Both the position numbers and the translations under genes were made by a program. Below the pieces are notes generated by a model. That model saw only the letters and a program-made list of their open reading frames with translations, made no database searches and was not told the DNA's origin. Of a stretch of 64,000 nt of DNA, positions 29,224 through 37,172 are shown in pieces (position 1 is the stretch's first letter; every line of letters starts with the position of its first letter). The DNA comes from Microtetraspora sp. NBRC 13810. GTDB taxonomy: Bacteria; Actinomycetota; Actinomycetes; Streptosporangiales; Streptosporangiaceae. Location of the stretch: positions 227,805 to 291,804 of the forward strand of contig NZ_BSRQ01000010.1 of the NCBI RefSeq assembly GCF_030268685.1, read 5' to 3'.

Positions 29224-29243
29224 TTGCCGCTAAGTGGCGGCAA
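29224..29243. promoter_or_regulatory. Inverted repeat TTGCCGC-taagtg-GCGGCAA
   Basis: A perfect 7-bp inverted repeat between the esterase stop and the kinase start (both minus strand). It may terminate the esterase transcript or act as an operator for the kinase gene. Confidence 0.4.
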
Positions 29244-29358
29244 GGGGTATGGCAGGTAAGGCGACTGATACCTCAGGGATAGTCACGGCTGTTACCAGAT
29301 GGGTGACAGGTGCCGGATTTACCGTCGTGACCAGCGGCGTCACGCTCCCTCCCCCGGG

Positions 29359-30486
29359 TCAGGCGGCGGCCGATCCGGGGCCGGTGCGCCGGGGTCCGGC
29401 GTCCGAAGCGGCGTCCAAAGCGGGGGCGGGAGCCGAGGCGGCGTCCGAAGCGGAGGCCGAAGCGGAGGCGGGGGCCGGGTCAAGCAGGGCGTCCGGCAGC
29501 GGGTCGCCGGCGGAGTCCAGGCCGGCGCCGGCCCGGGTGTGCTGGACGGCGGCCAGGAACCGGGACATGTGCCGGAAGACGAGACGGGCCTCGGGGACCA
29601 CGTCGGCCAGGATGGCGAACACGTGCGGCATCCGGTGCCACTCCTCGTACGTGACCGGCACGCCCGCCCTCCGTGCCTGGAGGGCCACCCGGCGCCCCTC
29701 GTCCCTCAGCACCTCGGTGGAACCGGTGACGATCATCAGCGGCGGCAGCCCGGTGTAGTCGCCGTAGGCCGGGGAGACCAGCGGGTCACGCGGGTCGAGG
29801 CCGTCGGTCCACCGGCGGGCGAGCCACTCGATGCGCCCCACGGGCAGCATCGGGTCGAGCCACCGGTTGGCCCGGCGCGGCGTGTCGGTGAGGTCGGTCC
29901 ACGGGGACAGGCAGATCGCCGCCGCGGGCAGCGGCAGGTCCCGGTCGCGCAGCGACAGCAGCGTGGCGAGGGTGAGATGCCCGCCCGCCGAGTCGCCGGC
30001 CAGCACGATGTCCCGGCCCGCGTAACCCCGCTCCAGCAGGCACCGGTAGGCCGCCATCGCGTCGCTCAGCGACTCGGCCAGCGAGTGCACCGGCCCCTGC
30101 CGGTAGTCCAGCGCGAGCACCGGACGGCGGGCCGCCGCCGACATCCGCCAGGTGATCGCCCGGTGGGTGGCCGGCGAGCAGATGAAATAGGCGCCGCCGT
30201 GGAAGTACAGCACCACCTTCCGCTCGTCGGGCGCCCGGCCCGCGCGCACCCATTCCCCGCCGCAGGCGCCGAACCGCTCGGTGGCGACGCGCACGTGCCC
30301 GGGCAGGCGCACCGGGACGCGCTGGGCCACCTCCACCGCCCGCCCCAGCACGGTCAGGGCCGCCGGATGCCGCAGGAACACCGCCGACACGGGTTTCATG
30401 GTCCCCCGCAGCAGCGTGTTCGCGGCCAGGGCCTGCCAGCTCACGGGATAGTCGGGATGCACGTCCCTGTCGATCTCGCGGTGCAT
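29359..30486 (-). CDS. Alpha/beta-hydrolase, hormone-sensitive-lipase family
   Basis: 375-residue esterase/lipase. Oxyanion-hole motif HGGAYF (about 95-100), nucleophile elbow GDSAGG (about 167-172), Asp/His of the triad in the C-terminal part (MIVTGSTEVLRDEG; MPHVFAIL). GGAGG precedes the ATG at 30486. The last about 45 residues are a low-complexity Ala/Ser/Asp tail from DNA repeats and are probably not part of the fold. No signal peptide. Substrate is likely a small acyl ester. Confidence 0.88.
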   Translation of the reverse strand: MHREIDRDVHPDYPVSWQALAANTLLRGTMKPVSAVFLRHPAALTVLGRAVEVAQRVPVRLPGHVRVATERFGACGGEWVRAGRAPDERKVVLYFHGGAYFICSPATHRAITWRMSAAARRPVLALDYRQGPVHSLAESLSDAMAAYRCLLERGYAGRDIVLAGDSAGGHLTLATLLSLRDRDLPLPAAAICLSPWTDLTDTPRRANRWLDPMLPVGRIEWLARRWTDGLDPRDPLVSPAYGDYTGLPPLMIVTGSTEVLRDEGRRVALQARRAGVPVTYEEWHRMPHVFAILADVVPEARLVFRHMSRFLAAVQHTRAGAGLDSAGDPLPDALLDPAPASASASASDAASAPAPALDAASDAGPRRTGPGSAAA

Positions 30487-30623
30487 GGCTGGACCTCCGA
30501 ACCGGACGGAGCCATTCCCCTCTCCCGGATACCTTCCCTTCGTAGAACGGGTTCTACCAAGTGGTGAGCGGCCTGTCCCGGTCCCGCGTGATCGCCGGCT
30601 CCGGCACGTCCACCGGGAACCGC

Positions 30624-31097
30624 TTAGTAGTAGCCCGCCTCGGTGGACTCCTCGTAGTCCTCCTCGTCCGCCTCCTCCCGGCCGGACCAGCGGGAGGGCA
30701 TCAGGACCGGAACGAACAGCGCGACGCCGACCAGGCCGAGGACGCCGGTGGTCAGCAGGGCCGTGGCACCCTTGGCCGCCTGGAGGATCACCTCGTGCAG
30801 GGTGGGGTCGCCGGGGACGAGGGACAGGGCGCGGTTCGCGTCCAGGGCGTAGACGACGGTCCAGGCCAGCAGCACCATCGACGGCACGAACGCGGCCAGC
30901 GGCGAGATCCGGCCCGCGACCACCAGGCCGAGCACCAGGCCGACCCCCGCCATGGAGCCGAGGGCGATCCAGAGCGGCGCGCCGCCGGGCGCGGGGGTGG
31001 CCGCCTGCGCCATCGCCTCCTGAGTCGCCCAGCCACCGCCCGCCAGCAGGACGGCGGTGACCACCACACCTACGAGCAATCCCATGAAATGCCGCAT
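30624..31097 (-). CDS. Four-helix membrane protein of unknown function
   Basis: 157-residue protein with four predicted membrane helices (MGLLVGVVVTAVLLAGGGWAT; LWIALGSMAGVGLVLGLVVAG; LAAFVPSMVLLAWTVVYALD; ALLTTGVLGLVGVALFVPVLM) and an acidic tail ending EEDYEESTEAGYY. The ATG at 31097 is chosen because the first helix begins there; the longer frame adds an unlikely Arg/Pro-rich N-terminus. I do not recognise the family. Confidence 0.7.
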   Translation of the reverse strand: MRHFMGLLVGVVVTAVLLAGGGWATQEAMAQAATPAPGGAPLWIALGSMAGVGLVLGLVVAGRISPLAAFVPSMVLLAWTVVYALDANRALSLVPGDPTLHEVILQAAKGATALLTTGVLGLVGVALFVPVLMPSRWSGREEADEEDYEESTEAGYY

Positions 31098-31285
31098 GAG
31101 CCACCACCTAGCGTGCCGGAGGCGCGGCGGACCCGTGGGCGAGGTTCGCCGAGCGGGTCCGACGCTCGCCGCAACCCTAGCGACAAACACCCCCTTCACC
31201 GCTAGTTCCCGCCAACTCCGTCAATCCCGACAGGTCACCCACGGCCGAGCACACCGGCCGCCCCGCGTGAGAACATGTGGCCGTC

Positions 31286-31852
31286 ATGCGCGCACGTCTC
31301 CCCCTCCGCCTCGCGCGGTCGGCCGCCTTCTCGGTCGTCTGCGTGGCGCTGGCCGCCCTCGGGCACGGCCTGGCGGGCGGCACGGGTCCGGCGGCGTGGG
31401 CGGTGGCGGCGGGCGGCACCGTCGTCATGCTCCTCGCCACGGCGACGGCCGGCCGGGAGCGCTCCGCCGCCGTGATCAGCGTCGGCCTGATCGCGACCCA
31501 GCTCTTCCTGCACGAGCTCTTCGCCCTCGACGGCTCCACCGCCTCCCTGTCCACGCACCTGCACGGCGGCGGCTCGGGGCTGGGCGAGAGCGTCGGCATG
31601 CTGGCCGCCCACCTCACCGCGACGCTGATCACCGGCTGGTGGCTGGCCCGCGGCGAGGCCGCGCTGTGGTCGCTGCTGCGCCGGCTCGGCTCGGCGGTCA
31701 CCCGCCGGCTCGGCGCCCTGCTGCGCCGTACGGGATCGGCCCCCCGGCCGCTCCCGCCCGTCCCCGCCGCGGGCCGCCGGCCCGCCGCCTCCCCCGCCGC
31801 GGTGCTGCGGCACACGGTCATCCGGCGCGGTCCTCCGCTTCCCGCCGCCTGA
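31286..31852 (+). CDS. Membrane protein upstream of the YcnI-like gene
   Basis: 188-residue protein with about four hydrophobic segments (SAAFSVVCVALAALGHGLAG, AAWAVAAGGTVVMLLATA, AVISVGLIATQLFLHELF, GMLAAHLTATLITGWWLA) and a basic C-terminal tail. His residues lie in or by the helices (GHGLAG, LFLHELF, STHLHGGG, AAHLTA), a pattern compatible with metal handling. GTG at 31277 is an alternative start. It precedes the copper-binding YcnI-like gene by about 100 nt and likely shares its function. Confidence 0.65.
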   Translation: MRARLPLRLARSAAFSVVCVALAALGHGLAGGTGPAAWAVAAGGTVVMLLATATAGRERSAAVISVGLIATQLFLHELFALDGSTASLSTHLHGGGSGLGESVGMLAAHLTATLITGWWLARGEAALWSLLRRLGSAVTRRLGALLRRTGSAPRPLPPVPAAGRRPAASPAAVLRHTVIRRGPPLPAA

Positions 31853-31950
31853 CCCCGATCCCTCGCTCCGAGGACGTTCCCTTCCACCGCGGCCCGCCCG
31901 TCCAAGCCGGGCCGGGTGTCCCCATGCCCTGTTCACAAGTGGAGAATCCG

Positions 31951-32706
31951 TTGTCCCTTTCCTCCGTGTGCGCCGTGGCCGGCCGCCGCGTCCTGGCCGT
32001 CACCGCCGCCGTCACCGCCCTCACCCTCGGCCTCGCCCTGCCCGCCCTCGCGCACGTCACCATCAACCCGAACAGCGTCGAGCAGGGCTCGTTCAGCAAG
32101 GTCGCCTTCCGGGTGCCGAACGAGCGCGACGACGCCAGGACGACCAAGCTCGAAGTGGAGTTCCCGACCGACCACCCGCTGCCGTTCGTCTCCGTCCGCC
32201 CGGTGGACGGCTGGAAGATCGACGTCCACGAGGGCAAGCTGCCCAAGCCGGTCAACGGCGAGTACGGCGAGATCACCGAGGCGGTCACCAGGATCACCTG
32301 GTCCGGGGGCGAGATCGACCCCGGGCAGTTCCAGGAGTTCGAGGTGTCCATCGGCGGCGTCCCGAAGGACACCGACCAGCTGATCTTCCCCACCACGCAG
32401 ACGTACTCCAACGGGGAGGTCGTCAAGTGGGCCGACGAGCCGAAGGCCGACGGGTCGGAGCCCGAGCGTCCCGCCCCCGTGCTCAAGCTGGTCCCGCCGT
32501 CCGGTGACGGCGGGCACGGCGCGGCGGCCCCGGCCGCCGCGCCCTCCGGCGCGGCGGCGCCGTCGGTGACCCCCGTCGCCGCCGCCTCCTCCTCGGCCGC
32601 CGCCGCCTCCGACACCACCGCCCGGGTGCTCGCCGCGGCCGGCATCCTGGTCGGCCTGATCGGCACGGTCGTCGGCGTCCTGGGCTTCCGCCGCTCCCGC
32701 GCCTGA
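31951..32706 (+). CDS. YcnI-family copper-binding membrane-anchored protein
   Basis: 251-residue DUF1775 protein. The signal peptide ends LALPALA, and the next residue is His (HVTINPNSVEQGS); in Bacillus YcnI this N-terminal His, with Glu and a conserved Trp, holds Cu(II). A beta-sandwich body (about 35-180) is followed by an Ala/Ser/Pro linker, a C-terminal helix (LAAAGILVGLIGTVVGVLGF) and basic FRRSRA anchor. TTG at 31951 is chosen because GGAG lies 6 nt upstream; ATG at 31924 is in frame but adds nine unneeded residues. Extracytoplasmic copper acquisition or trafficking is the likely role. Confidence 0.85.
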   Translation: MSLSSVCAVAGRRVLAVTAAVTALTLGLALPALAHVTINPNSVEQGSFSKVAFRVPNERDDARTTKLEVEFPTDHPLPFVSVRPVDGWKIDVHEGKLPKPVNGEYGEITEAVTRITWSGGEIDPGQFQEFEVSIGGVPKDTDQLIFPTTQTYSNGEVVKWADEPKADGSEPERPAPVLKLVPPSGDGGHGAAAPAAAPSGAAAPSVTPVAAASSSAAAASDTTARVLAAAGILVGLIGTVVGVLGFRRSRA

Positions 32707-32756
32707 CCGCCCCCGCGGGCTCCCCCGGGCGCACCCGGGGGAGCCCGCGCGGTCAG
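32703..32756. terminator. Bidirectional hairpin shared by convergent genes
   Basis: GCGGGCTCCCCCGGG (32715-32729) pairs with CCCGGGGGAGCCCGC (32734-32748) around a CGCA loop. An outer stem, CTGACCGC (32703-32710) with GCGGTCAG (32749-32756), contains the TGA of the YcnI-like gene and the TGA of the opposing permease gene. Confidence 0.85.
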
Positions 32757-33688
32757 GACGTGACGTCGCGGCTGTGGAACCGCGCCCAGGCGAACGAGCC
32801 GCACACGGCGATGTGGGCGGCGAACGCCAGCAGGCCGCGGGTCATCTCCTCGGTCGCCACCGGATCACGCAGCGCGCCGTCGAACCGCGGCAGGTACGAC
32901 GTCAGCAGGTAGGGCTCGATCACCGCGAGCTGCGGGATCGTGGAGAGCACCTGGGTCAGGATCACGAACACGACGGTGCCCGCGATGGCCCCGATCGGTG
33001 CCTCGGTCAGCGTGGAGACGGCGAGCGCGAGGGCCGACAGGGCGGCCATCCCGGCCCCGACGTACGCCACCGCGATCAGGACCCGCAGCATCCCCTCGGC
33101 GACCGGGATCGTGGAGCCCGACAGCAGGGTGACCGGCCCGATCGGGAACAGCGCGAACCCGGTGACCAGGGCGGAGGCCGCCACGACCGCGGTCGCGGCC
33201 AGCCCGAAGACGACCGCGTTGACATACTTCACGGCCAGCAGCCGGGTACGGCCGGCCGGGGCGGCGAGCAGATAGCGCAGCGTGCCGAGGCTCGCCTCCC
33301 CCGCGATAGCGTCGCCGGCCACCACCGCGACCGCCACCGGCAGCAGCAGCGGCACCAGCACGAACAGCGAGACGAAGGCCAGCAGCATCCCGTTGCCCGC
33401 CACGGCACCGATGATCGCCCCGGCGTCGCCTTCGGCGCCCCCGGCGCTCACCGTGCGGAGCACCACCCCGATGACCGCCGGCACCAGGGCGAGCACCGCC
33501 AGCATCACCAGATTGCGCGGACGCCGGAAGGTCAGCCCCACCTCCGACCCGAGCAGCCGCCAGGTGTTCCCCCGGACGCGCCGCCCGGCGTCCCGCGGCA
33601 CCGCGGCCCGTGCGGCGCCCGGACCGGCCGGACCTCCCGGCCCGCCGGTGACGATCTCCGCACCGGCCCGCGCCTCAACCGTCGACAT
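32753..33688 (-). CDS. ABC transporter permease (ABC-2 type)
   Basis: 311-residue membrane protein with six hydrophobic stretches, typical of ABC-2 permeases (NLVMLAVLALVPAVIGVVLRT; DAIAGEASLGTLRYLLAAPAGRTRLLAVKY, which is the cytoplasmic coupling loop). Starts 14 nt inside the ATPase gene. Together with the ATPase and the LolA-like protein it forms one three-gene operon, probably an exporter. Confidence 0.87.
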   Translation of the reverse strand: MSTVEARAGAEIVTGGPGGPAGPGAARAAVPRDAGRRVRGNTWRLLGSEVGLTFRRPRNLVMLAVLALVPAVIGVVLRTVSAGGAEGDAGAIIGAVAGNGMLLAFVSLFVLVPLLLPVAVAVVAGDAIAGEASLGTLRYLLAAPAGRTRLLAVKYVNAVVFGLAATAVVAASALVTGFALFPIGPVTLLSGSTIPVAEGMLRVLIAVAYVGAGMAALSALALAVSTLTEAPIGAIAGTVVFVILTQVLSTIPQLAVIEPYLLTSYLPRFDGALRDPVATEEMTRGLLAFAAHIAVCGSFAWARFHSRDVTS

Positions 33689-34754
33689 CGAACCCCTCCC
33701 CGGTCAGGCGGACGAAGACGTCCTCCAGGCTCGGCCGCTGCACGGCCAGGCCGCGTACGGCGACGCCGTCGCCGACGAGCTCGGCGCAGATCCGCTCGGT
33801 GGGCACCTCGCCCGGCTCCGCGCTCGCCTCGCCCTCCCCCGCGCGCACCGCGGCCAGGCCGAGGCGGCCGAGCACGGCCGCCGCCCGCGCCGCGTCCGGG
33901 GTCTCGATCCGGATCCTGGGGGCGGCGCCGCCGCGCAGCTCGGCGAGCGGCCCCTGGGCGACGAGCCGGCCGGTGCGCATCACGGCGATGTGCGTGCACA
34001 TCTGCTCCACCTCGGCCAGCAGGTGCGAGGAGACGAACACCGTGGTGCCGTCGGCGGCGATCTCGCGGACCAGCGCGCGCACCTCCCTGGTGCCCTGCGG
34101 GTCCAGGCCGTTGGTGGGCTCGTCCAGGATGAGCAGGTCACGCGGGCGGAGCAGCGCGGCGGCGATGGCCAGGCGCTGGCGCATGCCGAGCGAGTAGGCG
34201 CGGTAGCGCTTGCCCGCGGCGGCGGACAGGCCGACCCGGTCCAGGGCCGCGCCGATGCGGTCCGGCGCGGTGCGGCGGTCGGCGGCCGGGTCGGCGGCGT
34301 CGAAGCGCCGCAGGTTGGCCGCGCCGGACAGGTACGGATAGAACGCCGGCCCCTCGACCACCGCGCCCACCCTGGGCAGCGCGGCGCCGAGACCGCCGGG
34401 CAGCTCCTCACCGAGCACCTCGCACCCGCCGGAGGTGGGGGTGACGAGGCCGAGCAGCATCCGGATGGTGGTCGTCTTACCCGATCCGTTCGGGCCGAGG
34501 AAGCCGAACACCGAGCCGCGCGGCACGGCGAGGTGGAGATCGTCCACGGCGACCTGGCCGCCGCGGAAACGCTTGGTCAGGCCACGCGTGACGATCGAGC
34601 AGTCCTGCGCGGGCGGGGAGGGCGGGGACGCCCCTTCGGACGTCCCCCGGACCTCGTCGAGGCCCGTGCCGCGGGACCGCGCGGGCACGGCCGTGCCCAC
34701 GGTCCCGCGATCCCCCGCCAGGAGCGGCGTCTCCCCTGGCTTCGCCGTGCTCAC
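33675..34754 (-). CDS. ABC transporter ATP-binding protein, exporter type
   Basis: 359-residue ATPase of the CcmA/DrrA-like group: Walker A GPNGSGKTT, signature YSLGMRQRLAIAAAL, Walker B LLILDEPTNGLD, switch HLLAEVEQ with SSH. An atypical Ser/Pro/Gly-rich N-terminal extension of about 60 residues precedes the NTPase domain. The GTG at 34754 overlaps the stop of the LolA-like gene (GTGA); a later internal start would give a shorter protein. Confidence 0.88.
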   Translation of the reverse strand: MSTAKPGETPLLAGDRGTVGTAVPARSRGTGLDEVRGTSEGASPPSPPAQDCSIVTRGLTKRFRGGQVAVDDLHLAVPRGSVFGFLGPNGSGKTTTIRMLLGLVTPTSGGCEVLGEELPGGLGAALPRVGAVVEGPAFYPYLSGAANLRRFDAADPAADRRTAPDRIGAALDRVGLSAAAGKRYRAYSLGMRQRLAIAAALLRPRDLLILDEPTNGLDPQGTREVRALVREIAADGTTVFVSSHLLAEVEQMCTHIAVMRTGRLVAQGPLAELRGGAAPRIRIETPDAARAAAVLGRLGLAAVRAGEGEASAEPGEVPTERICAELVGDGVAVRGLAVQRPSLEDVFVRLTGEGFDVDG

Positions 34755-35953
34755 TTCCGGCCCGCCGCCTCGTACAGCACCTCGGGACGGACCGCGCCGG
34801 CCAGCAGCCGGCCGTCGTCGGTGAGCAGGGCGGTGACGAGCTTGGTCCGCAGCAGCCTGCCGCTTCCCCACTCGCCCTGCACCCGCTCGGCGGAGTCGAG
34901 CACGGCGGCGACGAGCTGCCCGGCGCCCGCCTCACCCTGCCCGGCCTGCCCCGCCTCACCCTGCCCCGGCGACGGGTCCGACGAGGGGGCCGACGACGGG
35001 GCCTGGGCCTGCGACGCCTGGCGCCGGAGGGTGTCCGCGTCGGGCGCGGGCAGCACCACGACGGTGGTCCAGCCCGAGCCGACCGTCCTGACCTCGCCGC
35101 GCCCCTCCTCGGTCAGGCCGCCGGGCACGCGCTTCGCGTCCGCGCCGAGGGTCTGCTCCTCGACCTTCGCACCCGCCGGCGGGGTGAACGTGAAGTTCTC
35201 CGGCGCGGGAGGCGAGAAGGTGACCGAGGTGTAGCCGACCTCGAAGGCGGGCTCCAGCGACCCCTTGGCGTACACCTGGAACCTCAGGGGGACGAACGTC
35301 TCGCCGTCGAGCGCGAGCTTGATCTCGCTGACCAGCGAGCGGTCGTCCTTCGGGGTGAGGACGAGCTGGTAGGAGGGGCGGTTGGCGACCCGCTCGGTGT
35401 TGGTCACGCTGACCGCGCTGTGCTCCTCGGCCCCCGCCAGCATCCGGGTGGCCGCCTCCTGCGGGGTGACCACGGACGGCAGCGGCGTGGGCCTGGCCCC
35501 GGCGTGCCCCTCGGGGAGCTTGATCCTGGTCGCCCGGTTGCCGGCGCTCTCCCACAGCCACGCCTGGTCGCCGTTGACGATCAGGTTGGTCTCGCTCATC
35601 CGGCCGGGCAGCGCGACCCGGACCCGCCCGGCGTCGCCGTACCAGACCCGCGCCTCGTGCGAGCCGGCCAGGAGGGCGGCCGGGGAGCCGGTGTCGCCCG
35701 TCACCTCCGGCAGCCCCGGTATGCCGAGGGAGGCGGTCTCGACGACCGTCCCCGACATGGGCGGCACGTCGCCGCTCTGCCCGGCGCGGACCGCCTCGGC
35801 GAGCAGCTGCCCCGCGCTGCGCTCCGGCAGCACCGGGTCGCCCTGGACGGCGGCGATCACCGGGCCGGCCGTGACGGCTCCCGCGACGACGGCCACCGCG
35901 GCGATGGGCACTCCCCATCTCACGATCCGGCCTCGTCTCGTATAGGTCGGCAT
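34751..35953 (-). CDS. LolA/DUF2092-like exported protein
   Basis: 400-residue protein with an N-terminal membrane anchor (VRWGVPIAAVAVVAGAVTAGPVIAAV) and an extracytoplasmic beta-rich LolA-like domain (SHEARVWYGDAGRVRVALPGRMSETNLIVNGDQAWLWES; SYQLVLTPKDDRSLVSEIKLALDGETFVPLRFQVYAKG). A Gln/Gly/Ala linker with 'GQGEAG' repeats separates a short C-terminal part. AAGGAG precedes the ATG. Co-transcribed with an ABC exporter, it may carry a lipid or lipoprotein to or from that transporter. Confidence 0.75.
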   Translation of the reverse strand: MPTYTRRGRIVRWGVPIAAVAVVAGAVTAGPVIAAVQGDPVLPERSAGQLLAEAVRAGQSGDVPPMSGTVVETASLGIPGLPEVTGDTGSPAALLAGSHEARVWYGDAGRVRVALPGRMSETNLIVNGDQAWLWESAGNRATRIKLPEGHAGARPTPLPSVVTPQEAATRMLAGAEEHSAVSVTNTERVANRPSYQLVLTPKDDRSLVSEIKLALDGETFVPLRFQVYAKGSLEPAFEVGYTSVTFSPPAPENFTFTPPAGAKVEEQTLGADAKRVPGGLTEEGRGEVRTVGSGWTTVVVLPAPDADTLRRQASQAQAPSSAPSSDPSPGQGEAGQAGQGEAGAGQLVAAVLDSAERVQGEWGSGRLLRTKLVTALLTDDGRLLAGAVRPEVLYEAAGRK

Positions 35954-36136
35954 CTCACTCCTTCACGGTATGTCGTTTCACCTGTCTGCCAGCAGCCTGC
36001 GCGGTATGTCCTGTGCCGAGGCTGAGACAGGCTGAGAACTCCCTCAGAGACTGAGAGACCGCTCAGGACGCCGTCGCGGTGGCCGGTCCCGGACCGGGGG
36101 AAGACCGGGGCGGGGGTTGATCGGTAGGCTGCGCGG

Positions 36137-36586
36137 GTGCGGAATCTCGAGGACGACCCCCGGCCCGCGCGGGGCGCGGTGCGGCAGGTGCACACCGTGG
36201 AGCGCGCGGTGGCCCTGGAATACTCTCCCGATCTCGACGGGCGGGCCGACCCCGGTGAGATCGTCTGGGCCTGGGTGCCCTACGAGGACGACCCGGCGCG
36301 CGGCAAGGACCGGCCGCTGCTGGTGATCGGCCGCAGCGGGCACGGCCTGCTCGGCATGATGCTGTCCAGCCGGGGCGGCGACCACCGCGACCAGGCCGCC
36401 GACTGGCTGGAGCTCGGCGCCGGGCCGTGGGACCGCCGGGACCGGGTCTCCTACCTGCGCCTCGACCGCATCTACGAGTTCGACGACGACGGCATCCGGC
36501 GCGAGGGCGCCGTGCTGGACGAGGACCGTTTCGTCCAGGTCGCCCTGGTGCTCATGGAGCAGTACGGCTGGGCGGCGGCGGGCTGA
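36137..36586 (+). CDS. PemK/MazF-like protein without adjacent antitoxin
   Basis: 149-residue protein with the PemK-like SH3 barrel: PGEIVWAWVPYEDDPARGKDRPLLVIGR matches the 'G-D-I-V-W...P..G-E-Q-G-G-x-R-P' opening of MazF toxins, and the C-terminal part is RIYEFDDDGIRREGAVLDEDRFVQV. The GTG at 36137 lacks an obvious Shine-Dalgarno. No small antitoxin gene lies before it and the downstream gene is not antitoxin-like. It may be a housekeeping homologue or an endoribonuclease with a distant partner. Confidence 0.7.
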   Translation: MRNLEDDPRPARGAVRQVHTVERAVALEYSPDLDGRADPGEIVWAWVPYEDDPARGKDRPLLVIGRSGHGLLGMMLSSRGGDHRDQAADWLELGAGPWDRRDRVSYLRLDRIYEFDDDGIRREGAVLDEDRFVQVALVLMEQYGWAAAG

Positions 36587-36607
36587 CGTCCGCCGATCGC
36601 GGCTAGA

Positions 36608-37162
36608 GTGACGGTGGTGACCACGCACACCATCTCCACCGTCTGGGACGACATCCCGGCGGACGCCGACGATCTCGTCCTGGTCCAGGGCGGATACCGC
36701 AGTTTCGGCTGCGCGTGCGGCACGCCCCTGCCCGATCGGGTCGCCGCGGAGCTGCACGCCATGGAGCACGACCGGTGCTCCTCCTGCCTGGGGGCGGCCA
36801 CCGAGGAAATCGTGCCGGGTTACGTCCGGCGCTGCGTCGCGTGCGCCGGCACAGGGCGGCGGCGCGACCAGCTCATCTGGCAGCTCGCCTACAACCAGGC
36901 CGAGACGACGATCACCGTGTCCCTGGTGCGGAGCATCGTCGCCCAGTCGTCCGCCACGTTCACGCTGTCGGAGGTGGCCGACGCGGTGCGCGCCACGCTC
37001 GGCCTGCGTCCCGGCCGCCTCCCGGTCGGCCCGCGGGTGCGCGACGTGCTGCACCAGCTGGAGGCGGCGGGCGAGCTCGTCCTGCTGTCCGCGCCGGACG
37101 AGCTCCTGCGCGGCGCCTCCGTGGTGCTCTACCGCGACCCGCGCTGGCGCCGCGCCGCCTGA
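36608..37162 (+). CDS. Cys-rich protein with zinc-binding motifs, unknown function
   Basis: 184-residue protein that I do not recognise. Near residues 35-40 it has CACG, then CSSC (about 58-61) and CVAC (about 77-80), a DnaJ-like arrangement of paired Cys likely to hold one or two zinc ions. The C-terminal half (FTLSEVADAVRATLG...RVRDVLHQLEAAGELVLLS) looks like a winged helix. It follows the PemK-like gene by 21 nt, so the two may be co-transcribed. GTG codons at 36614 and 36617 are alternative starts. Confidence 0.65.
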   Translation: MTVVTTHTISTVWDDIPADADDLVLVQGGYRSFGCACGTPLPDRVAAELHAMEHDRCSSCLGAATEEIVPGYVRRCVACAGTGRRRDQLIWQLAYNQAETTITVSLVRSIVAQSSATFTLSEVADAVRATLGLRPGRLPVGPRVRDVLHQLEAAGELVLLSAPDELLRGASVVLYRDPRWRRAA

Positions 37163-37172
37163 ACCTCAGGCG
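37156..37172. terminator. Hairpin pairing two opposing stop codons
   Basis: CGCCTGA (37156-37162), a 3-nt loop and TCAGGCG (37166-37172) form a perfect 7-bp stem. The left arm ends with the TGA of the Cys-rich protein gene; the right arm starts with the TGA (minus strand) of the molybdenum hydroxylase gene. Confidence 0.55.
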
